From: JAKAGZ01 sp963783855
Lineage (GTDB): Bacteria; Bacteroidota; Ignavibacteria; Ignavibacteriales; Ignavibacteriaceae
DNA length: 64,000 nucleotides
Assembly: GCA_963783855.1 (NCBI GenBank)
Contig: CAWAPE010000005.1
Location: forward strand, 310,001-374,000
Direction: 5' to 3'
Position numbers and translations under genes: made by a program. Positions 54,998 through 61,643 of this stretch are shown here, piece by piece (position 1 is the stretch's first letter; every line of letters starts with the position of its first letter). A model generated the notes under the pieces. The model had not been told where the DNA came from, ran no database searches, and was given only the letters and a program-made list of their open reading frames with translations.

Positions 54998-56373
54998 TTT
55001 AAATACCTTCTGTATTTTGCAACGGCACGAAGATGTTCACGGTAATTCCTTGAGAAATAATGACCGCCTTTTCCATCAGCAACAAAATATAAGTAATTAT
55101 TTGAATCCGGATAAAGAGATGCAAGTATTGGTTCTTTGCCTGGATTATTAATCGGGCCCGGCGGTAATCCTCTATGAATATATGTGTTATAAGGAGATTT
55201 CATTTTCAGATCTTTATAACTTAATTTTTTCCATCCATTTGGTTGAATATACTGCACGGTTGGATCCGCCTGAAGTGGCATTCCTATTTTTAGCCTGTTG
55301 TAATAAACTTCCGCAATAATTGGCATTTCGGCTATTCTGTTTGTTTCACCCTTTACTATTGAAGCAAGAGTAACAACCTGGTGAATAGAATATCCTAACT
55401 TTTTTGCTTGTTGCTTAAGCGAATCGTTCCAAAATTCATTGAAATTCTTGTACAGGCTATCAATTATTTCGCTGGCAGAACTATTTTCATAAAAATAATA
55501 TTTTCCTGGCATAAGGTAGCCCTGCATATTTTCAGCTTTAATTCCCAAAGAATCAGTTAAAGTTTTATCTCTTGCGATATTTACAAATGCTGCAGAATCA
55601 GTTGCTATTTTTTGCTGAATTGTATACGCCATCCATTTTATAGAAAGTCCGTCACGGATAAATATTTCTCTGGTAAAATCTCCGTCGCCATTAACAAATA
55701 AGTCAATCAATCCAAGATAACTCAGCCCATTTGGTACTTCATATCTTGCTGCTCTTAATTTTTTTTCTGCCCCCATCAAAAATGTAGCAATCCTCATATT
55801 CGCCTTACTCGGAATTATTCCTTTCTGATAAAGATCAGTGACAATTCCGGATAATGGTTCACCTATTCTGATTTCAAATTTTACAGGTCCTTTCTGTGAA
55901 TAATAATTTCCTGTAAAGAATGTAAACCAAAACAATGCAAGAATTACAAGAAATAATCCGCCTACTGCCATGTACTGTTTTGGCGTTAGCAAATTTCTAA
56001 ATGATATTTTACTCTGATTATTTAATATTTCTTTAAGATTTAAATCATAATTTTCCGGTTTCTGTGAAGCGCGTGATTCATCTATTATTCTTTCATAAAT
56101 TCTATTTATTGCTTCACTTGTTAAAGGTACATTAGCTTTTTCGGTCATTCTGCTAATTATATCTCTCTCACGTTGAGGATCGTATAATGAAAGTCCGAGA
56201 GTTTTTTTTATTTTGCCAATCAGTACTGATTTAAGAGTTCTCTTGTTTATTAGCTTAACAATTTTATTGTCAAGCCCATTTATTTCATCACGAAGTTTTT
56301 CTAAGACTTTTTGCTTTTCAGACTCAGGCCATGAGTCAAAATCGTTCTCTTTTTTATTAAAAATATTATTCAT
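54985..56373 (-). CDS. mltG: Chorismate mutase domain fused to MltG endolytic transglycosylase
   Basis: 462 residues. Residues about 25-105 match an AroQ-class chorismate mutase; all catalytic positions of the E. coli enzyme have counterparts: R28, R45, K56, D65, R68, E69, S100 and Q104. A hydrophobic helix (about 135-154) crosses the inner membrane. Residues 165-455 are the MltG YceG-like domain with LMPGKYYF, catalytic Glu in SIVKGETNR (E343) and ADPTVQY. MltG cuts nascent glycan strands. By topology the mutase half faces the cytosol. Such a fusion was not known to me. Alternative: the N-terminal domain is only a structural relative. Confidence 0.85.
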   Translation of the reverse strand: MNNIFNKKENDFDSWPESEKQKVLEKLRDEINGLDNKIVKLINKRTLKSVLIGKIKKTLGLSLYDPQRERDIISRMTEKANVPLTSEAINRIYERIIDESRASQKPENYDLNLKEILNNQSKISFRNLLTPKQYMAVGGLFLVILALFWFTFFTGNYYSQKGPVKFEIRIGEPLSGIVTDLYQKGIIPSKANMRIATFLMGAEKKLRAARYEVPNGLSYLGLIDLFVNGDGDFTREIFIRDGLSIKWMAYTIQQKIATDSAAFVNIARDKTLTDSLGIKAENMQGYLMPGKYYFYENSSASEIIDSLYKNFNEFWNDSLKQQAKKLGYSIHQVVTLASIVKGETNRIAEMPIIAEVYYNRLKIGMPLQADPTVQYIQPNGWKKLSYKDLKMKSPYNTYIHRGLPPGPINNPGKEPILASLYPDSNNYLYFVADGKGGHYFSRNYREHLRAVAKYRRYLKSQK

Positions 56374-56448
56374 ACTATTAAATTAAAGCCAAAGCAAAAA
56401 AAAGTTTTTGCAATCTACTTTATTTTATTGATTTAATCAGGTTAATAT

Positions 56449-57459
56449 TCAGGAATATTGATTTTCAGATAATGCCGGAAATGGCGCGTAATTCAGATCA
56501 TATCTTTTGCCGGTTTCAAATAGAGTTTTTCCTCGAAATGCAATCATAGCGGCATTATCACCGCAAAACTCTAATGTAGGGATTACAATTTTTTTATTAT
56601 GCTTTTGTGCAAGCTCAGATATAGAATTACGAATTTCTTTATTAGCAGCCACTCCACCCACTAATGAAACCGATTTCACATCAAAATTTTCAATCGCTTT
56701 TTTAGTGTTTTTAATCAAGGCTTTAACTACTGCTTTCTGGAATGATGCTGCAATATTATTAAGATCATTTTGATTTATCTTCCTATCAGGATGATTTTTT
56801 TGGATATGTCTTAAAACAGAAGTTTTTAAACCGCTAAAAGAAAAATTGTAGGGGTCTTTAAGATCAGCAACAGGAAATTTTATTTTTTCTGAATCCCCTT
56901 TCTCAGCTGCGCTTTGTATTCTAGGTCCACCCGGATAACCAAGCCCAAGCATTTTAGCAACCTTATCAAACGCTTCCCCAGCAGCATCATCAACAGTAGA
57001 ACCGAGTTTTTTTATTTCAGTAAAACTTTTAACCAGCAAAAGTAAGGTATGCCCGCCTGAAACTACTATTGATAAAAATGGAAATTCAGGTTTTTCTTCC
57101 ATCAAAAATCCTGAGAAAATATGGCCTTCAATATGGTTTACCGGAATGAAAGGTTTTTCGAGAGAATATGCCAACCCTTTCCCAAAAGTTAAGCCTACAA
57201 GTAATGCACCTATCAGACCTGGTCCGGCTGTAGCACATACCAGATCAATATCATTCAGATTAAGTTCGGCTTTCTTTAAAGCATCCTTTACTAAGGGAGT
57301 GATAATTTGCAAGTGTGCCCGGCTTGAAAGTTCGGGAACTACTCCGCCGTATTTTTTATGGAAATCCTGTGACGAAATCAGATTTGCTTTCAGAATATCA
57401 TCGGAAATTATTGCAACTGAAGTTTCATCACACGAACTTTCGATTCCAAGTACATTCAT
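56449..57459 (-). CDS. tsaD: tRNA N6-threonylcarbamoyladenosine synthase TsaD
   Basis: Transfers the threonylcarbamoyl group to A37 of ANN-decoding tRNAs, working with TsaB and TsaE. 336 residues, ASKHA fold. It opens VLGIESSCDETSVAI, has the metal-binding HIEGH, DDAAGEAFDKVAKMLGLGYP, and VGGVAANKEIR. Its start overlaps the proline dehydrogenase stop by one base. Confidence 0.97.
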   Translation of the reverse strand: MNVLGIESSCDETSVAIISDDILKANLISSQDFHKKYGGVVPELSSRAHLQIITPLVKDALKKAELNLNDIDLVCATAGPGLIGALLVGLTFGKGLAYSLEKPFIPVNHIEGHIFSGFLMEEKPEFPFLSIVVSGGHTLLLLVKSFTEIKKLGSTVDDAAGEAFDKVAKMLGLGYPGGPRIQSAAEKGDSEKIKFPVADLKDPYNFSFSGLKTSVLRHIQKNHPDRKINQNDLNNIAASFQKAVVKALIKNTKKAIENFDVKSVSLVGGVAANKEIRNSISELAQKHNKKIVIPTLEFCGDNAAMIAFRGKTLFETGKRYDLNYAPFPALSENQYS

Positions 57460-58358
57460 TATTTCAGTGAAAATAAATTCTTAAAAACATGTCCCGCAAT
57501 TGTAGGATTTTCTTTTAATCTCCTTACTGAATATTTATACCAGTGTTCACCAAAAGGGACATAAATTCTGATTTTATATCCATCCTCATTAATTTTATCT
57601 CTCAAATCTTCTCTTACACCCAGCAGCATCTGGAATTCGAATTTGTCTTTTGGAATCTTCAATTCCTTAATTAGTTTGTAGGCTTCATCAATAAGATATT
57701 CATCGTGAGTTGCTATACCAACATAATTACCTGATTTAAACATAGCTTCAAGAAGTTTGACATAATTATCACGAATAACCTGCCTTTCCTTGTAAGCAAT
57801 ATTCTGAGGCTCTATATAGATTCCTTTACAAAGCCTGTAATTTGTACCGAGTTTATTCAAAAGTACAACATCATCAAAAGTTCTTTTCAGGTATGCCTGA
57901 ACAACAATTCCAACATTCCCATAATCCGAAAGTAATTTTTTATAAAGATTTATTGTTGCATCCGTATATGGAGAGTCTTCCATATCAAGGCGTACAAAAT
58001 TTTTCAAGGATTTAGCTTGTTCCAGAATTTCTTTTGTTTGTTCGTAGGCAAATTTTTCATCAAGATTAAGGCCAAGCTGAGTTGGCTTCAAAGACAAATT
58101 TGCCATCAACTTATTTTCTTCAATTGAATTTAGAACCTGGATACATTCAACTTTTGATTCAACTGCCTCGTCCTTATTTGTTATTGCTTCGCCAAGAACA
58201 TCAATAGTAGCGTGTATACCTTTTTCATTTAACTTTTTAACCAGCTGTACAGCTTCTTCTAGACTTTTGCCCGCAATGTATTTTTTGGAAAAGGCCCAAA
58301 CAATAGATCTAGGCATCATTTGAACTATTGTAACAATAATTTGATTCAGTAGTTTCAA
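57459..58358 (-). CDS. Proline dehydrogenase (monofunctional)
   Basis: Oxidises proline to pyrroline-5-carboxylate with FAD. 299 residues, TIM barrel. It shows RLDMEDSPYTD for substrate and FAD contacts, VVQAYLKRT, YRLCKGIYIEP, ATHDEYLI, and FQMLLGVRED. This is the stand-alone type, so a separate P5C dehydrogenase is needed; none was identified in the window apart from the lysine-locus aldehyde dehydrogenase. Confidence 0.92.
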   Translation of the reverse strand: MKLLNQIIVTIVQMMPRSIVWAFSKKYIAGKSLEEAVQLVKKLNEKGIHATIDVLGEAITNKDEAVESKVECIQVLNSIEENKLMANLSLKPTQLGLNLDEKFAYEQTKEILEQAKSLKNFVRLDMEDSPYTDATINLYKKLLSDYGNVGIVVQAYLKRTFDDVVLLNKLGTNYRLCKGIYIEPQNIAYKERQVIRDNYVKLLEAMFKSGNYVGIATHDEYLIDEAYKLIKELKIPKDKFEFQMLLGVREDLRDKINEDGYKIRIYVPFGEHWYKYSVRRLKENPTIAGHVFKNLFSLK

Positions 58359-58529
58359 GATTTCTCCATTTTTTTAGTCTACCAAATTTAGCTTTGCTCA
58401 GACTTTAAAGCAATCTGAGGATTTAAGCATTTAAGTTATTTAATAATTAAGGCTAAAACACGAACAAACGGGGATTACTTGCAGATAAATTTTGGGTGTT
58501 ATTTAATCAAAGAAATATCACATAACTAC

Positions 58530-59132
58530 TCAGCCAGATTTCAGCATAAGAAGCAAAATATCAGCTTTCTTTTGTAATTCATTAATTGAGCTATTATTTT
58601 CAAAAACAAAATCAGCTGCTTTCTTTTTTTCCGCATCGGTTATCTGGTTTTCATTTCTTTTCAGAAATTCTTCCTCAGACATATTATCATTTTTTGCTTT
58701 TCTCTGCATTCTAGTTTTTTCATCAGCTGTGATCAGAATAACATAATCAAAAAGATTCTCCATTTCAGCTTCATATATCAATGCTGCTTCTACAAAAATT
58801 ATTTTTTCTGTAGTGGAGTATTTTTCTATAAGTTTGTTTATTTCTTCTATTACTACTGGATGCAGAATAGAATTGATTTTATAAACATTCTCGGGATCGG
58901 AGAAAACTATTTCGGAAAGATATTTTTTATCAGGCTTATTATTTTTATAAGAATCAGGGCCAAAAGTTTCTAATACCTGATCTTTAATTTTCTTGTTATT
59001 TGTTAGTAATTCTTTTGAAAGATCATCGGCATTAATTACAACAAATTTTTTGTTTTTTAAATATTCGCAGAATTTAGATTTCCCTGAACCAATTCCGCCG
59101 GTTATTCCAATTTTTAGTGTACGAGTTTTCAT
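58530..59132 (-). CDS. coaE: Dephospho-CoA kinase
   Basis: Final step of CoA synthesis. 200 residues. The P-loop is GITGGIGSGKSKFC, followed by INADDLSKELL and VIVDA-like positions, and VILITADEKTRMQR in the C-terminal half. It is a typical CoaE. It is separated from rny by a terminator hairpin and from proline dehydrogenase by 170 AT-rich bases with no feature seen. Confidence 0.96.
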   Translation of the reverse strand: MKTRTLKIGITGGIGSGKSKFCEYLKNKKFVVINADDLSKELLTNNKKIKDQVLETFGPDSYKNNKPDKKYLSEIVFSDPENVYKINSILHPVVIEEINKLIEKYSTTEKIIFVEAALIYEAEMENLFDYVILITADEKTRMQRKAKNDNMSEEEFLKRNENQITDAEKKKAADFVFENNSSINELQKKADILLLMLKSG

Positions 59133-59144
59133 AAAGTAAATTAT

Positions 59145-59171
59145 AAAAAAAGCGGGAAATACATCCCGCTT
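59145..59171 (-). terminator. Rho-independent terminator of rny
   Basis: An 8-bp perfect stem (AAGCGGGA / TCCCGCTT) with a 6-base loop and a T run on the minus strand, directly beyond the rny stop. Confidence 0.85.
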
Positions 59172-59174
59172 AAA

Positions 59175-60749
59175 TTATTTAGCATAGCTTATTTTTCTAA
59201 CTTCACGGATAACCGTTACTTTAATCTGGCCTGGATACTCCATTTCCTCTTCGATTTTAGCTGCAATATCATGTGAAAGTTTATCTGCAACAACATCATC
59301 AATCTTATCGTGTTCAACCACAACTCGCACTTCCCTGCCGGCCTGTATTGCGTAAGTTTTGGCAACACCTTCAAACGATTTGGCAAGTGCTTCAAGGGTT
59401 TCCAGACGTTTTACATAACCTTCGAGAGGTTCCCTTCTTGCACCGGGACGAGCTCCACTAATAGCATCCGCTGCCTGAACCAGGGGAGCAATCGGGTGTT
59501 CCATTTCAATATCTTCATGATGGGATCCAACCGCATTTACTACGATCGGATGTTCTTTAAATTTCTTCGTAAGATCATAACCCAGAAGGGCGTGAGGACC
59601 TTCAATGCTTTTATCAACTGTCTTACCAACATCATGTAGAAGTCCGGCACGTTTAGCCATTGTAACATCAAGTCCAACTTCAGCGGCCATTATTCCTGTT
59701 AAATAGGCAACCTCAACACTGTGTTGCAGAAGATTCTGTCCATAACTTGATCTGTATCTCATTCTACCAATATGCTTTATCAATTCAGTATGCATATTAT
59801 GCAAACCAAGTTGAAGAATTGTATTTTCACCTTCTCTTAGTATTTCTTCTTCCAGTTCCTGTTTAACTTTCTCTACAACTTCTTCTATGCGCGCAGGATG
59901 AATTCTGCCATCCGAAATAAGCCTTTCAAGTGAAACCCTGGCAACTTCTCTTCTAAACTGATCAAATGATGAAAGGATTACTGCTTCCGGTGTATCATCT
60001 ACAATAACATCAACACCTGTTGCAGCTTCGAAAGAACGAATGTTTCTTCCTTCCTTACCAATAATACGGCCTTTCATATCATCATTCTGTATTTGAACAA
60101 CAGAAACAGTAGTTTCAATAGAGTGGTCAGCAGCCGTTCTTTGTATTGCCTGAACAATAACCTTCTGCGCATCTCTCTTTGCTTCGGCTTTTGCCTGATC
60201 GTGAATTTCCTTAACAGTAACAGCAACATCAGTTTTTGCCTGAATAACCATATTTTCCATTAACATTCTTTTTGCTTCCTCAGAAGTAAGACCTGATACT
60301 TTTTCAAGTCTTTCATTCTGTTCAGCTTCAAGTTTATTAATTTCCTTTGTCTTGGCTTCAAGATTTCTTCGTGCTTCGGATATTTGTCTGTCTGATTCTT
60401 TGATCTCTTTTTCTTTTTTAATTACGAGATCAAATTTCTTTTCAATATTCTCTTCACGAATTCCTAATTGCTTTTCAAGGTTACTTATTTTTTGTCTTTT
60501 CTGATTTACTTCATTATCAAATTCAACTTTTTTCTTGTACCATTCATCTTTTACTTCAAGTAATTTTTCACGTTTTGTATTATTTGCTTCTTTTTGGGCA
60601 TCGGCAATAATTTGATTTGCTTTTTCTTCCGCTGAGAGAAGACTTTTTTTACCAATCTTTGAATTAAACAGCCAGCCCAAATAAAAGAACAGAACAACAA
60701 GAACCACAGCCATCGGTATTAGAATTAATATGTCTAAGTATACCGCCAT
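59175..60749 (-). CDS. rny: Ribonuclease Y
   Basis: Membrane-anchored endoribonuclease that starts mRNA decay. 524 residues. One N-terminal helix (ILILIPMAVVLVVLFFYLG), a long coiled coil to about residue 200, a KH domain (KGRIIGKEGRNIRSFEAATG), and an HD domain with the metal pair LLHDVGK and NAVGSHHED. GGAGG lies 9 bases before the ATG. It lies just downstream of the 6S-like RNA, as in Bacteroidota. Confidence 0.97.
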   Translation of the reverse strand: MAVYLDILILIPMAVVLVVLFFYLGWLFNSKIGKKSLLSAEEKANQIIADAQKEANNTKREKLLEVKDEWYKKKVEFDNEVNQKRQKISNLEKQLGIREENIEKKFDLVIKKEKEIKESDRQISEARRNLEAKTKEINKLEAEQNERLEKVSGLTSEEAKRMLMENMVIQAKTDVAVTVKEIHDQAKAEAKRDAQKVIVQAIQRTAADHSIETTVSVVQIQNDDMKGRIIGKEGRNIRSFEAATGVDVIVDDTPEAVILSSFDQFRREVARVSLERLISDGRIHPARIEEVVEKVKQELEEEILREGENTILQLGLHNMHTELIKHIGRMRYRSSYGQNLLQHSVEVAYLTGIMAAEVGLDVTMAKRAGLLHDVGKTVDKSIEGPHALLGYDLTKKFKEHPIVVNAVGSHHEDIEMEHPIAPLVQAADAISGARPGARREPLEGYVKRLETLEALAKSFEGVAKTYAIQAGREVRVVVEHDKIDDVVADKLSHDIAAKIEEEMEYPGQIKVTVIREVRKISYAK

Positions 60750-60779
60750 TTTTCCTCCAAGTGTAGGGATGTATAAAAT

Positions 60780-60955
60780 TTTAAACCGCCACTGCCAATC
60801 CGGTGATTCTAGAAAAACATCAATTCAGCCACAATGTGGGAACCAGCCCGAACGCTTTTTGCTTCCACCGTCAAAGGTCTAAAAAGACCATGAACCTGAC
60901 AAGTCAGGTTGAGGCCTGCAATACACGCCGTAAGTCCAACTCCCGGTTGCTTATA
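60780..60955 (-). ncRNA. ssrS: 6S RNA candidate (ssrS)
   Basis: A GC-richer, roughly 180-base non-coding segment between zapA and rny, same direction as both. On the minus strand CAACCGG near the start can close with CCGGATTG near the end. Inside are two clear hairpins, AACCTGAC/GTCAGGTT and GGTCT-TTTT-AGACC, and a small CCACA/TGTGG hairpin on the 3' side. 6S RNA commonly lies beside zapA, and the zapA-6S-rny order is known in Bacteroidota. The ends are approximate. Confidence 0.6.
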
Positions 60956-60999
60956 AGTTAGTTTTTCATAATTATGCGGACTGACAGAGCGGAAATATT

Positions 61000-61296
61000 T
61001 TAGGAAGGGTCTGACATACTGGGCTCATTCAAAAGAAGCTTTATTTTCTTGACCTTATCAGTTGCCTGGATTAAAAATTCTCTGTTTTTATTCTTTTCTA
61101 TAAATAAATCATAAGCAATATTCAGGCATGCAATAATAGCTATAGTCTGTGCTGGCTGATCAGGTAGCTCTTCCTTAGTTTCTTCCATCACCTTATTAAC
61201 ATATATAGCTAATTCTTTAGCGATATCTTCATTTTCAACTAATAAAGAATATTCTTTATCAAATATTTTTATTTTAAGCTTCTTTTTGTCAGTCAT
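61000..61296 (-). CDS. zapA: Cell division protein ZapA
   Basis: 98-residue FtsZ-ring stabiliser. It has KLKIKIFDKEYSLLVENED, a helix A-I-Y-V-N-K-V-M-E-E-T, and TIAIIACLNIAYDLFIEK; the C-terminal helix would form the coiled-coil tetramer. The position beside the 6S RNA candidate and rny supports the call. Confidence 0.88.
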   Translation of the reverse strand: MTDKKKLKIKIFDKEYSLLVENEDIAKELAIYVNKVMEETKEELPDQPAQTIAIIACLNIAYDLFIEKNKNREFLIQATDKVKKIKLLLNEPSMSDPS

Positions 61297-61331
61297 TTAT
61301 GTCTTACCCGTCCAAATATCATTAAATAATA

Positions 61332-61643
61332 TTAAGAACTTATATGATAATCTATCCGCGATATTAAATTCTGTAATTTAATCTTTAGAGTTTCGGTCTC
61401 CTTTGTGTTTAATAAATTAGATAACTTACCCTCCGACTCTGTCTTCACATTCTCTAACTCATCTTCCAGATTTACAATTTTTTGTGTTAAAATTGTAATA
61501 TCTCTTTTTGCTTTATTTGCAAATTCTTCAAGTTCCTTATTTGTACTCAAAAGGTCCTTGCATTTATTTGCAAGAACATTTGCCTGAGTTTCAATTGAAT
61601 TTAAATCATTAAGAAGTGCTTCATATTTAGCTGAATCGGGCAA
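61332..61643 (-). CDS. Small coiled-coil protein, ZapB-like context
   Basis: 103 residues, almost all heptad-like helix: LNDLNSIETQANVLANKC, then FANKAKRDITILTQKIVNLE. Its place between pheT and zapA, and the coiled coil, suggest a division-linked role like ZapB, but it is longer than ZapB and I recognise no motif. It abuts the pheT stop by one base. Confidence 0.7.
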   Translation of the reverse strand: MPDSAKYEALLNDLNSIETQANVLANKCKDLLSTNKELEEFANKAKRDITILTQKIVNLEDELENVKTESEGKLSNLLNTKETETLKIKLQNLISRIDYHISS

